Shown here in pieces: positions 35,230-44,278 of a stretch of DNA of 64,000 bases (position 1 is the first letter of the stretch; every line of letters begins with the position of its first letter). The position numbers and the translations under genes are program-made. The notes under the pieces were generated by a model. That model saw nothing but the letters and a program-made list of their open reading frames with translations. It was not told where the DNA came from and ran no database searches. Location of the stretch: contig JAPZRU010000007.1 in assembly GCA_027531255.1 (NCBI GenBank), positions 186,001 to 250,000 of the forward strand, read 5' to 3'. The stretch comes from Steroidobacteraceae bacterium. GTDB lineage: Bacteria > Pseudomonadota > Gammaproteobacteria > Steroidobacterales > Steroidobacteraceae.

Positions 35230-36006
35230 TCAGGATCCCACCGCGCGCAGCCCGCGCGAGTTCGTGGGGCCCTTGGTTTCGCCGCCCGACGAGTCGTCCA
35301 GCGATTCCAGCAGCTTCGTGTCGAGTTCCGGAACGGTCGCGAGGCCCTTCGCATCCTCGATCAGCGGCTCGAGCTGCCCGTGCAGCTGCAGCGTCAGAGC
35401 GTGCAGGTCGCGGTAGCGGCTGCCCAGCGTCGCGGCATTTCGCGACAGCTCGGCGAGCTTCTGGTCCTGCTTGCGCTTCTCGGCGCGGAGCGCATTCAGC
35501 GCAGCCTCGATTTCGCGGCGCGCTTCCGCTTCCTCCTGTTTCTGCTTCCTGAGCGCGCCCATCTTCTGGAGCACGTTCGCAGGGGTGTCGGCGAGCGCCG
35601 TGTTGATCGCCTTGAGGGACTTCTCGCGCTCGGCCAGGCGCTCCTTGACCTTCTGCAGCTCGGCCGCCGCTGCCGCGCGCTGGTTGGCGATCTGCTGGAC
35701 GGCCGCCTCGTGGGCGGACCGGGCGTCGGTCGCCTCTTTCCGCGCAGTCGCGAGATCCAGGTCGCGCGCAGCCAGCGTCTTCTCGAGCGCGGCGATGGCG
35801 ACCTTCGCCTCCGACTTCGCGTCGGCGAGTTCCTTCTCCGCCTCGGCGATGCGCTTCAGCACGCCTTCCAGCGCCTGCTTCAGCTCGTCCTGGGTGCATT
35901 CCGGATCGAGCTTGAGCGCGTCCGTCGCCGCTCGCATCAGCATCTGCTTGCTGATCGCGAGTTCCTTCCAAACCTTCAACTGGACGTCTTGTTCCACTTG
36001 GCTCAC
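35230..36006 (-). CDS. Coiled-coil protein of unknown function
   Basis: 258 residues from GTG 36006, preceded by GAGGAG four bases upstream. Residues about 10-45 form an ordered start (VEQDVQLKVWKELAISKQMLMRAATDALKLDPECTQ). From about 50 to 200 it is a long heptad-rich coiled coil of Ala, Glu, Lys and Arg. The tail (GLATVPELDTKLLESLDDSSGG) is acidic. No signal peptide, membrane segment or catalytic domain is seen. No family is recognised. Confidence 0.75.
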   Translation of the reverse strand: MSQVEQDVQLKVWKELAISKQMLMRAATDALKLDPECTQDELKQALEGVLKRIAEAEKELADAKSEAKVAIAALEKTLAARDLDLATARKEATDARSAHEAAVQQIANQRAAAAAELQKVKERLAEREKSLKAINTALADTPANVLQKMGALRKQKQEEAEARREIEAALNALRAEKRKQDQKLAELSRNAATLGSRYRDLHALTLQLHGQLEPLIEDAKGLATVPELDTKLLESLDDSSGGETKGPTNSRGLRAVGS

Positions 36007-36316
36007 ATCGCTCCTCGGATCAGGGCATTGATCGATCAGGGGCGCGAAGTGTAATCCAGAGCCGAGCCGGGCTGCGCCGGGTCGGAGCAGGGATTCCTGA
36101 AGGAATGTGCTTGGAAGGCACTTTCCACCCGAAACGGGGCGGTCTGGCGCGGCCAGCCGGTCGCCGGTACCGGGTGCGCCCCCCCCTTCGACGGCCGGGC
36201 ACCCCCGCGGTTCCGCCGGAGCCAGCCCGGGCGGTCCAGGACTCTGCGAGATTCGCCGAGGCGTCACGGGGGCCCGCAGGCCCCCGTCGCGCCGCTCCCG
36301 CCCCGGTCCCGGGCCC
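36007..36316. other. 310-base gap between the coiled-coil gene and fadE
   Basis: No gene was found. The stretch holds a run of eight C residues near 36180 and a strong hairpin at 36266-36287 (nine-base arms ACGGGGGCC/GGCCCCCGT, loop of four). The hairpin lies 30 bases past the fadE stop on the reverse strand and would suit termination, though no U-tract follows. Confidence 0.6.
36266..36287 (-). terminator. Hairpin downstream of fadE
   Basis: Perfect nine-base-pair GC-rich stem with a four-base loop, about 30 bases after the fadE stop. It lacks a T-tract, so termination may need Rho, or the hairpin may only stabilise the 3' end. Confidence 0.5.
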
Positions 36317-38809
36317 TCAGGCCACCGCCTGCGCCGTCCGCGCGCGCAGCGTCGCCTCGGCCTGCGACATCGTGCCGAGTTCGTGCGGCTCGAAGTCGTC
36401 GACGTTGACGAGGTCCATCACCTTGCGGTCGTACTCGCGCAGCAGCGCGGCTTCCGTCTCGGTGACGATGCCGGCCGCGAGCGCCTGCGCGATCTGGCCC
36501 GGCAGGTCGAGCGCGGTGACCTTGCCGGTCTTCGTGCCCTCGACGCGGATCTTCTTCTCCAGGGGTTCCGCCTGCAGCGCGAGCACCAGCGCCTCCTGCA
36601 GCAGCCCGATCGGGTTGCCCGGCTCGACGGTGCGGTAGATGCCGTGCGTCAGGCGATCGCGCGCGTCCGACGGGTTCAGCACCAGCTCGACGACCTGACG
36701 GCCCAGCCGATCGCTCGGCGCGAAGTAGGTCAGCCCGCGCGGGAAGATGAACAGGCGCATCAGCGTGCCCAGCCAGCGCACCGGGAAGTTGCGCAGGAAC
36801 GAGTGCAGCTGCTCCTGCGCCTTGTAGAGCAGCGAGCGGCAGGCCCACTCGACCAGCAGCTGGTCCGCCTCCGGCCCGCCCTGGTTCTGGTGGTGCTTCA
36901 GCACCATCGAGGCCAGGTACATGCACGACAGCACGTCGCCGAGCCGCGCGGAGAGGTTCTCCTTCTTCTTGAGGTAGCCGCCGAGCGAGAGCATCGCGAC
37001 GTCGGTCGCGAACGCGAAGCTCGCGCTGAAGCGGTTGATGTGCTGGAAGTAGCGCGTGGAGGCGCCCGCGTCCGGCACCGTCGTGAAGCGCGCGAGCGTC
37101 AGCGCCATCACGAGCGACCGCGCCGCGTTGCTGATCGTGAAGCCGATGTGCCCGAACAGCGCCGAGTCGAAGTCGGCGAGTCCGCGCTCGCGGTTCGGGT
37201 CCTTCGCGGCGTTCATCTCCTTCAGCACGTAAGGGTGGCAGCGCACCGCGCCCTGGCCGAAGATGATCAGGTTGCGCGTCAGGATGTTCGCGCCTTCGAC
37301 CGTGATCGCGACCGGCACGACCTGGTAGCCGCGGCCGAGATAGTTCTTGGGGCCGAGGCAGATGCCCTTGCCGCCGGCGACGTCCATCGCGTCGTTCGCG
37401 ACCTGCCGGCCCATCTCGGTGACGTGGTACTTCAGCATCGCGGACGGTACCGAGGGCTTCTCGCCGCCGTCGATCGCGCCGGCGGTGACGCTGCGGCCCG
37501 CGTCCATGATGTAGGTCATGCCCGCCATCCGGGCGATGACCTCGGACACGCCCTCGAACCTGCCGACCGACATGTTGAACTGCCGGCGGATGCGCGCGTA
37601 GGCGCCGGTCGCGAACGTGCCGGCCTTCGCGCCGCCCGTCGTGTTCGACGGCAGCGAGATGCAGCGGCCGACGGAGAGCTGCTCGACGAGCATCCGCCAG
37701 CCCTGGCCCGCCATCTTCGGCCCGCCGATGATGTAGTCGAGCGGCACGAAGACGTCCTTGCCCTGGATCGGCCCGTTCTGGAACGGGATGTTCAGCGGGA
37801 AGTGACGGCGGCCGATCGCGATGCCCGGCGTGTTGCGCGGGATCAGCGCGCAGGTGATGCCGAGGTCGGTCCGGTCGCCGAGCAGCCGGTCCGGGTCGTA
37901 CATCTTGAACGCGAGGCCGATGACCGTCGCCACCGGCGCGAGCGTGATGTAGCGCTTCGAGAAGTTGAGCCTGAGGCCCACGACCTCGCGGCCCTGCCAC
38001 AGGCCCTTGGTGACGACGCCCGTATCCGGGATCGACGAGGCGTCCGACCCCGCGCGTGGGCCGGTCAGCGCGAAGCAGGGCACGTCCTCGCCGCGCGCGA
38101 GCCGCGGCAGGTAGTGGTTCTTCTGCTCCTCGGTGCCGTAGTGGAGCAGCAGTTCCGCGGGGCCGAGCGAGTTCGGCACTGCGACCGTGGAGCCGAGCGT
38201 CGCGCTGCGGCTCGACAGCTTCACGAGCACGCACGAGTGTGCGTACGCGCTGAACTCCAGGCCGCCGTACTTCTTCGGGATGATCATCGCGAAGAAGCCC
38301 TTGGCCTTCAGGTAGTCCCAGACCTGCGGCGGCAGGTCGCCGCGCTGGTGGGTGACCTCCCAGTCGTCGACCATCCGGCACAGTTCCTCGCACGGGCCGT
38401 CGAGGAAGGCCTGCTCTTCCGCGGTCAGCGCCGGCGCCTTCGCCTGCATCAGCTTCGACCAGTCCGGGCCGCCGGTGAACAGCTCGCCGTCCCACCAGAC
38501 CGTGCCGGCTTCGAGCGCCTCGCGCTCCGTGGACGACATCGACGGCAGCATCCGCCGGTACAGCAGCAGGAACGGCCTGGTGACAAAGGCGAGGCGCAGC
38601 GGTGTGACGTTCAGGAGCGCCATCGGCGCGAACGCGAGCCACAGGATCGTCTTCCACGCCGCGCCGGCGTCGCCCCAGAAGGTGTACGCGAGCAGGAGGG
38701 CGCCGAGGGCGAGGGTGGCTTTCGCGAGGCTCATGCGCCGGTAGGCGAGGTAGAGCGCAAGGCCGACGAAGGCGAGAACCCAGGCGAGACCGACGATGAC
38801 ACTGAGCAT
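36317..38809 (-). CDS. fadE: FadE-type long acyl-CoA dehydrogenase
   Basis: 830 residues, close to E. coli FadE (814). Two or three N-terminal transmembrane helices (about 3-50, then LWLAFAPMALLNVTP), then the acyl-CoA dehydrogenase N, middle and C domains (about 120-520). Motifs FALTGPRAGSDASSIPD (substrate/flavin loop), DVAGGKGICLGPKNYLGR and EGANILTRNLIIFGQGA are intact. A C-terminal domain of about 250 residues (DUF1974-type) follows. It starts beta-oxidation by oxidising acyl-CoA to trans-2-enoyl-CoA at the membrane. A TetR-like palindrome lies about 110 bases upstream of the start. Confidence 0.95.
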   Translation of the reverse strand: MLSVIVGLAWVLAFVGLALYLAYRRMSLAKATLALGALLLAYTFWGDAGAAWKTILWLAFAPMALLNVTPLRLAFVTRPFLLLYRRMLPSMSSTEREALEAGTVWWDGELFTGGPDWSKLMQAKAPALTAEEQAFLDGPCEELCRMVDDWEVTHQRGDLPPQVWDYLKAKGFFAMIIPKKYGGLEFSAYAHSCVLVKLSSRSATLGSTVAVPNSLGPAELLLHYGTEEQKNHYLPRLARGEDVPCFALTGPRAGSDASSIPDTGVVTKGLWQGREVVGLRLNFSKRYITLAPVATVIGLAFKMYDPDRLLGDRTDLGITCALIPRNTPGIAIGRRHFPLNIPFQNGPIQGKDVFVPLDYIIGGPKMAGQGWRMLVEQLSVGRCISLPSNTTGGAKAGTFATGAYARIRRQFNMSVGRFEGVSEVIARMAGMTYIMDAGRSVTAGAIDGGEKPSVPSAMLKYHVTEMGRQVANDAMDVAGGKGICLGPKNYLGRGYQVVPVAITVEGANILTRNLIIFGQGAVRCHPYVLKEMNAAKDPNRERGLADFDSALFGHIGFTISNAARSLVMALTLARFTTVPDAGASTRYFQHINRFSASFAFATDVAMLSLGGYLKKKENLSARLGDVLSCMYLASMVLKHHQNQGGPEADQLLVEWACRSLLYKAQEQLHSFLRNFPVRWLGTLMRLFIFPRGLTYFAPSDRLGRQVVELVLNPSDARDRLTHGIYRTVEPGNPIGLLQEALVLALQAEPLEKKIRVEGTKTGKVTALDLPGQIAQALAAGIVTETEAALLREYDRKVMDLVNVDDFEPHELGTMSQAEATLRARTAQAVA

Positions 38810-38918
38810 GCGGCGACTCCGTGACGAACCCGGGAGCGTCCGGGCAGCGGGCGAGAGGCGGTCGCAGCCGACTATACCGAAGAAAATAGCTAGGCGGATC
38901 GGCCGGTTGTGTTTTAGT

Positions 38919-38930
38919 ACGACCGGTCGT
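38919..38930. promoter_or_regulatory. Perfect 12-bp palindrome upstream of fadE, TetR-type operator candidate
   Basis: ACGACCGGTCGT is its own reverse complement and sits in an AT-enriched patch (GTGTTTTAGT...TTTATGG) that stands out from the GC-rich surroundings. A related half-site, GGCCGGTTGTG, lies just before it. The ACCGGT core and symmetry match operators of TetR-family regulators, a class that often controls fatty-acid degradation genes. No regulator gene is in this window. Confidence 0.5.
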
Positions 38931-38963
38931 TTTATGGTCTGAGCGGTCCGGGACCGAACGCGG

Positions 38964-38996
38964 GGGGGCGGTCGTGGCCGCGCCGCGACCGCCCCC
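38964..38996 (-). terminator. Strong hairpin after the Ig/Fn3 secreted protein gene
   Basis: Fourteen-base arms (GGGGGCGGTCGTGG with CCGCGACCGCCCCC, one G-T wobble) close a five-base loop, 10 bases after the stop of the gene at 39007. No clear T-tract follows. Confidence 0.55.
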
Positions 38997-39006
38997 GGGC
39001 CTCGGG

Positions 39007-39924
39007 TCAATAGACGAGCTTGCTGGTCGCGCTGCTCTGCACGCTCTCGATCCCGTTCCCGTCGAGCGCGGTCACCACGAACCAGTAGGTCCCCGGCGGC
39101 AGGTTCTCGACGACGAAGCTCGTGAGCCCGGGATTGGCGACCGGGACCTGGTTGGGATAGCCGCCCTGCGTCGTCCCGTAGTAGATCCGGTAACCCGTCA
39201 GGTTAGTCAGCGGTGTGCCGTCCGTGCGCGTCGTGGGCGGCTGCCACGTGATCGTCGCCGCGCCCAGCGACGCCGCCTGCACGCCGATCGCGAACGGCGC
39301 GAGCGCGGCGGAGCGGGTGCCGTTGCTGGTCGAGATCGTGATGTTCGAGTAGGTGCCCACGTCGCCCGCGCCGGGCGTGCCGCTCAGCGTGCCCGTGGCG
39401 GGAGCGAACGTCGCCCAGTACGGCTTGTTCGCGATCGAGAAGGTCAGCGGCAGCCCGGCCGGATCTCGTGCGGTGGGCGTGAACGAGTAGACCTGGCCGA
39501 CGCGCGCGCTGGTCGACGGCGTGCCCGAGATCGTCGGTGCCGCAACCACCGGCGCAGGGTTCGCGACCGTGATGCCGAAGGGCGCGAGCCGCGCGACGTG
39601 CGTGCCGTCGGAGACGCTGATCACGATGTTCGAGTGCGTAACGACCACGGTCGGCGTGCCGCTCAGGCGGCCGCTGCGCCGACTGAACGACGCCCAGGCA
39701 GGCTTGTTGGCGATCGAGAATCGCAGCGTGTCACCGTCCGCGTCGTAGGCATTCGGCCGGAAGTAGTAGGTGGTGCCCGGCGCGACGGACGTGGAAGGAG
39801 TGCCGCTGATCGTCGGCGCCACGTGCGAGTAGGCCAGCGGCGACGCGAGCGCGCAGGTGACCGCGAGGACCGCACGCAAATCGGGGACGGCCGAACGCTT
39901 GTCCGGCGAGTGGGCTCGGGACAT
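39007..39924 (-). CDS. Secreted protein with two putative Ig (He_PIG) domains and a fibronectin type III domain
   Basis: 305 residues. A signal peptide spans about 15-33 (LRAVLAVTCALASPLAYSH). Two repeats of about 95 residues (APTISGTPSTSVAPGTTYYF...GRLSGTPT; APTISGTPSTSARVGQVYSF...GTLSGTPG) are He_PIG domains. They are followed by an Fn3 domain (ITWQPPTTRTDGTPLTNLTGYRIYYG...PGTYWFVVTALDGNGIES) running to the end. No PEP-CTERM, LPXTG or autotransporter tail is visible. Ig/Fn3 strings act in cell-surface adhesion or matrix binding. It lies beside the 1313-residue modular protein and the exopolysaccharide locus. Confidence 0.8.
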   Translation of the reverse strand: MSRAHSPDKRSAVPDLRAVLAVTCALASPLAYSHVAPTISGTPSTSVAPGTTYYFRPNAYDADGDTLRFSIANKPAWASFSRRSGRLSGTPTVVVTHSNIVISVSDGTHVARLAPFGITVANPAPVVAAPTISGTPSTSARVGQVYSFTPTARDPAGLPLTFSIANKPYWATFAPATGTLSGTPGAGDVGTYSNITISTSNGTRSAALAPFAIGVQAASLGAATITWQPPTTRTDGTPLTNLTGYRIYYGTTQGGYPNQVPVANPGLTSFVVENLPPGTYWFVVTALDGNGIESVQSSATSKLVY

Positions 39925-40147
39925 CGGATACCTCTTTGTATGTGTCGTGACGGCCGGGCCGATCGGTGCGATCGCGGCGGCGCGTGGCGGCAGGCGCGGT
40001 CTGCGCCCTGCACGGGGCGCGACTACGTCGGGAGGGATCCTAGCGAGCGCGCTCGTCGAACGGTGCGCGCGTTGCGTCGGCGTTGTGCGACGCGCGCGCG
40101 ATTCGCGCGCTTCGCGCGTTAAATCGCGTTAAGCATCGGGGGTGCGC

Positions 40148-43100
40148 TCAACGCGGGACGAAGATGACGTCGACCCAGTAGTTGGTCGACTGCCAGGTCG
40201 CGGTCGGGAAGCCCGAGCTGGTGCCGTACCGGTACACGCCGTTGCCGCCGCTCTCGCCGTCGCGCAGCGCGTACAGCGGGCCGTTCTGAGTGCCGGCGGT
40301 CGCGAAGAAGCCGGTATTGGACGCGTAACGTCCGGCCGGCGCGAAGTAGGACGCGACGTAGACCGTGCCGGCGGTGACCGCGACGGGCGTCGTGAACGTA
40401 AGCGTCTGCCAGCCCGAGGCGGTTTCGTTCTGGAACGTGCCGGTCGCGAGCCGCGCGCCCGTGGCGCTCCACAGGTTGCCGACGTGCGGCCCGGCGTTCG
40501 CGCTCGATCCCTTATAGAAGCGGAGGCCGGTGATCGCGCCGTCGACCGCGGGCCGGAACTTCACGCCGAGCTCCACGCTGCCGGTGTCGGCGTTCTCGGG
40601 GACCTGCGGAACCGCGCCCGCGGGGAAGAGCGTGTACACGGAGCCGCCGCCGCTGCTCGCGGTCGTGAACGACCAGGTGTCGTCGGCGGCGAGCGCGTTG
40701 CCGGCGAGGTCGGTGACGCGCGCACCGGTGGTCCCACCGCGGACCGTCACCGTGTAGCCCGTCCCGGCGGCCAGCGCCGCGGACGGCGTCAGCGTGACGC
40801 GCGGACCGGCGGCGTCGTAGGCGATCGCCGTCGAGATCAGCGCACCGCCCGCTCCGCGGAGTTCGGCTGCGCCGGTCGTCACGCTCGCCGCGGCGAGCGG
40901 CTCGGAGAACGTCACGACGATGGTCGTGCTCGTCGCGACCCCGGTGGCGCCCGCCGCCGGCACGCGCGCGGTCACCGTCGGCCGCGTGGTGTCGCCGCCG
41001 GCCGCCCCGGTGCTGAAGCCGGCGGTGTAGGTCGCCGCGAGCGCGTTGCCCGCGACGTCCTTGATGCGCGGATCCGTGGCGCCGCCGCGCAACGTGAAAG
41101 TGTGGGCAGTGCCGGCGGGCAGCGCCACGTTCGGCGTCAGCGTGACGCGTCGGCTCGTCGCGTCGTAGGCGACGGCGGCAGGCACGAGCGTGCCCGAGCC
41201 GCTCCGCAGTTCGACCGTTCCGGTCGAGACGGTCGCCGCATCCAGCGGCTCGCTGAACGTCGCGACGACGGTCGTGGTCGTCGGCACGCCCGTCGCGCCG
41301 GATGCCGGCGCGACGGACGTGACCGTCGGCGGGGTCGTGTCCGCCCCGCCGCCGACGCTCGTCGCGAACACGACGTCGATCCAGTAGTTGGTGCCCTGAT
41401 AGGACTGTGTCGGGAAGCCGGAGGTGCTGCCGTAGCGGAAGAGGCCGTTGCCGCCGCCTTCGCCGTCGCGGAACAGGTAGAGCGGCCCGCTGGTGAAGCC
41501 CGTGCTTGCGAAGAAACCGGCCGTCGCGGCGTAGCCGCCCTGCGGCGCGAAGTACGACGCCACGTAGGCGGTGCCCGCGGTCACTGCCACTGGATTCGCG
41601 AACGTCACGGTCTGCCAGCCGGTCGCGGTCTCGTTGCGGAAGGTCGCGCTCGCGAGCAGCGCGCCGCCGGCGGACCAGAGATTGCCGACGTGAGTGCCGC
41701 CGTTGCCCGCGCCCTTGTAGAAGCGCAGGCCGGTGACCCAGCCGGACACGCTCGGCCTGAACCGCACGCCCAGCTCGACCGGACTCGCGTCGGCGAACGA
41801 TTCGACGGCGGGCCGCGCGTCCGGCGCGAACGCGCTGCAGGGGCAGGCCGGGCCCGCCGCCGTCGTGAAGCTCCACGTGACGTCGGCCGCGAGCGCGTTG
41901 CCCGCGGCATCCTCGATGCGCGGGTCGGTGGCACCACCCTTCAGCGTCGCGGCGTAGGTCGCGTTCGCGGCCAGGGCCGCGGCCGGCGTGAACACCGCCG
42001 TCGACGTGCCGCCGACGTAGGTCACCGTGCCCGCGACCGCCGTGCCGCCGGCAGTGCGCAACTGGAACGTGTTCGCGTTCACGCTGGCCGGGTCCAGCGG
42101 TTCCGCGAAGGATGCGGTGACCGTCGTCGTGGTCGAGACGCCCGTCGCGCCGGCGGCCGGCGAGCGCGAGGCGACCGTCGGTGCGGTCGTGTCGCCGCCC
42201 CAGTTCGCGGTGTACGTGCCGGCGGTGGCCGCGAAGACGGCGTAGACCGTGCCCTTGAGCGCCTGGAGCACGTAGGGAACGTCGGCGGTACCACGACGCA
42301 GGCTCTGCAGCGTGCCCCCGCGCGACGCATACGGCAGCATCGCCTGCAGGCCGCTGGCGCCCGCGCCGGGAGCGACCGAGAACGACAGCGCCTCGCCGCT
42401 GCGTGCCAGCGACCCGAACGACGAAGCGTTGCGGCCGTCGAGCCAGGCGAGCATCTGGCGCGCGTTGACGACCGGCACGCCCCGCGCGCGCGCCGAGGCC
42501 ACGACCGAGTCGGACACCGGCGTCGTCGCCGCGTCGGTGTGCGAGTTGACGGTGTAGACGCCGTAGTGCTCCTCGGACCCGAGCGCGCGGTCGAGCAGGG
42601 TGTCGATGGTGAACGGGTACCACTGGCCGGATTCGTCCGTCATCTGCGTGACGACCTGGTAGACGTCGATGAGCCTGCCGTCGAGAGCGGCGAAGCGCAT
42701 CGGCATCGCGGAGCCGGTGAAGTGGCCGGGTCGGTTCGCGACCCACTCCGGCGGCCAGAGGTAGTAGCTCGTGTCGAGCCGGATTCCGCTGGTCCGCACG
42801 ACCGTGGCACCGCTCGCCCAGTCGGACCAGACGACGCAGTGATAGCGGTTCGTGGTCGGTGCGGGCACGCTGGGATAGCGCTGCGCGAAGGCGGTCAGCT
42901 GTCCCGAGACGAAGCTCGCGAGCGAGCTCGGCGTGAAGTCCTGGCAGTTCGTGTTCAGGTGCGAGGCGATCTCGAAGCCACGCGAGACGTAGCTCGCCGC
43001 CTGGGCGTCGGACAGCGGCGTCTGGCCGAAGCCGAACTGAAAGCTCGGCACCACCGAGGCGTAGACGGTCGCGCGCACGCACTCCCAGCGGTCCACCGAA

Positions 43101-44089
43101 CAGCCCGACGGGCTGCTGGCGATCAGCCGGTCGAGCCACTGCGCCGGACCGTAGACCCCGTGGTCGTCGCCGGTCAGCACCACCGCCGCGCGATGTCGGT
43201 CGGGCAGGTACCAGAAGCGCGGCAACGGGCGGCGGTCGAGGCTGAGTTCGGTCACGAGCTTCGCGAAGAAGCGCTGCTGCTCGTCGGCCTGCGGGATCCA
43301 GAGGCGGTCGAGGTCGATCCAGTCCGGCTGCGGATCGCGCGTCGAGGGGCCGTAGTACTTGTCGTTCGAGCGGATCGGCGGGCGGCCGTCCCGCTCCTGC
43401 GAGGCCCACGCGGGATTGCCCTGGCGCGCGCGCACGATCGAGGTCGCGAGGTCGAAGGTATAGGCGACCGCCTGGCCGCCGTTCGTGCCGGCACTGCGCA
43501 GCGTGATCGCCGGCACTCCGGCGGACTGCGTCGCCGACGAATACAGCGTTGCGAGCGTCGTCGCGCCGCTGGCCGTGAACGTGCGGGCCGTGCCGTGGAA
43601 CTGCAGGGTCTGCGTCGGGAAGCCGGTGCCCAGTCCACCGCCCGCCTCGATCCGCAGGTAGCCGCCCGAGAGCGTGCCGCCGTTCGGCGCGATGCCGAGG
43701 AGTCCCGACAGCTGCGGGTCGGGGTCCATCGCGATCAGCTTGCCCCCGCCGGTGACCCATTCGGACAGCAGGCTCGCCTGCGACGACGTGAGCGCGGTCC
43801 GCGCGAGCACGACCACGTCGGCGCCGCCGAGCAGGCTCGTCGTCAGCGTGGAGATGTCCGCGACCTCGAACGCGTTGAGACCCTCGGCGCGCAGGATCTC
43901 GGCGTAGAAGGTGCCGAAGCTCGCCGTGCCCGAGGTGAGGACGAGCACCGGACCGCCGGGGCCGCGCGCCGGATCCGACTGCGCGCGACTCTCGAGAGGA
44001 ACCGCGGAGGCGAACAGCAGCAGCGCGAGAACTGCGAGCCAGGACGACGTGGCGTGCCGCGCCCGCGACCCGACCTGGATACGGCTCAT
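40148..44089 (-). CDS. Large secreted modular protein: deacetylase-like domain, Ig-like repeats, two DUF4082 domains
   Basis: 1313 residues. A signal peptide covers about 1-36. Residues 46-240 (VLVLTSGTASFGTFYAEILRAEGLNAFEVADI) resemble a ThuA/glutamine-amidotransferase-like fold. Residues about 300-560 resemble a NodB-type polysaccharide deacetylase: TGDDHG (306-311) in place of TFDDG, ASHLNTNC (375-382), and NSHTD (515-519). Three SbsA-type Ig-like domains (about 632-745, 918-1020 and 1023-1126) carry PxxGATGVxTxTxVxxxFxEPL. Two DUF4082 domains (about 750-909 and 1142-1313) are near copies. It is divergent from the tyrosine-kinase gene and probably acts on, or binds, the cell's own polysaccharide. 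No PEP-CTERM tail. Confidence 0.8.
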   Translation of the reverse strand: MSRIQVGSRARHATSSWLAVLALLLFASAVPLESRAQSDPARGPGGPVLVLTSGTASFGTFYAEILRAEGLNAFEVADISTLTTSLLGGADVVVLARTALTSSQASLLSEWVTGGGKLIAMDPDPQLSGLLGIAPNGGTLSGGYLRIEAGGGLGTGFPTQTLQFHGTARTFTASGATTLATLYSSATQSAGVPAITLRSAGTNGGQAVAYTFDLATSIVRARQGNPAWASQERDGRPPIRSNDKYYGPSTRDPQPDWIDLDRLWIPQADEQQRFFAKLVTELSLDRRPLPRFWYLPDRHRAAVVLTGDDHGVYGPAQWLDRLIASSPSGCSVDRWECVRATVYASVVPSFQFGFGQTPLSDAQAASYVSRGFEIASHLNTNCQDFTPSSLASFVSGQLTAFAQRYPSVPAPTTNRYHCVVWSDWASGATVVRTSGIRLDTSYYLWPPEWVANRPGHFTGSAMPMRFAALDGRLIDVYQVVTQMTDESGQWYPFTIDTLLDRALGSEEHYGVYTVNSHTDAATTPVSDSVVASARARGVPVVNARQMLAWLDGRNASSFGSLARSGEALSFSVAPGAGASGLQAMLPYASRGGTLQSLRRGTADVPYVLQALKGTVYAVFAATAGTYTANWGGDTTAPTVASRSPAAGATGVSTTTTVTASFAEPLDPASVNANTFQLRTAGGTAVAGTVTYVGGTSTAVFTPAAALAANATYAATLKGGATDPRIEDAAGNALAADVTWSFTTAAGPACPCSAFAPDARPAVESFADASPVELGVRFRPSVSGWVTGLRFYKGAGNGGTHVGNLWSAGGALLASATFRNETATGWQTVTFANPVAVTAGTAYVASYFAPQGGYAATAGFFASTGFTSGPLYLFRDGEGGGNGLFRYGSTSGFPTQSYQGTNYWIDVVFATSVGGGADTTPPTVTSVAPASGATGVPTTTTVVATFSEPLDAATVSTGTVELRSGSGTLVPAAVAYDATSRRVTLTPNVALPAGTAHTFTLRGGATDPRIKDVAGNALAATYTAGFSTGAAGGDTTRPTVTARVPAAGATGVATSTTIVVTFSEPLAAASVTTGAAELRGAGGALISTAIAYDAAGPRVTLTPSAALAAGTGYTVTVRGGTTGARVTDLAGNALAADDTWSFTTASSGGGSVYTLFPAGAVPQVPENADTGSVELGVKFRPAVDGAITGLRFYKGSSANAGPHVGNLWSATGARLATGTFQNETASGWQTLTFTTPVAVTAGTVYVASYFAPAGRYASNTGFFATAGTQNGPLYALRDGESGGNGVYRYGTSSGFPTATWQSTNYWVDVIFVPR

Positions 44090-44278
44090 CGCGCGACCTC
44101 CCTTCCCCGCTCGCGAGGCATCATGGTCGGCGCTTCGGGCGCGCCGCTTGCGAAGTGGAAACTTGGCGTGAGCGCAGGCGAGGCGTGGCCGTCGATATTG
44201 GCTACCGCAGCACCGGCGGCCTGGACCATCGTGCGCTCCACCAGCACGCGGTGAGTCGACGTGCGGCGAGGCCTGCCG

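Noticed and set aside
36107-38824. 905-codon open frame antisense to fadE
   Set aside because: Repetitive His/Arg/Val/Asp composition typical of a reverse-strand shadow; fadE motifs on the other strand are decisive.
40142-44254. 1370-codon open frame antisense to the DUF4082 protein
   Set aside because: Composition is a mirror of the Thr/Ala/Gly-rich Ig-like gene; no signal peptide or domain.
44090-44278. Sigma54 promoter before the autokinase gene
   Set aside because: No GG-N10-GC pair with acceptable flanks was found at a suitable distance from the start.
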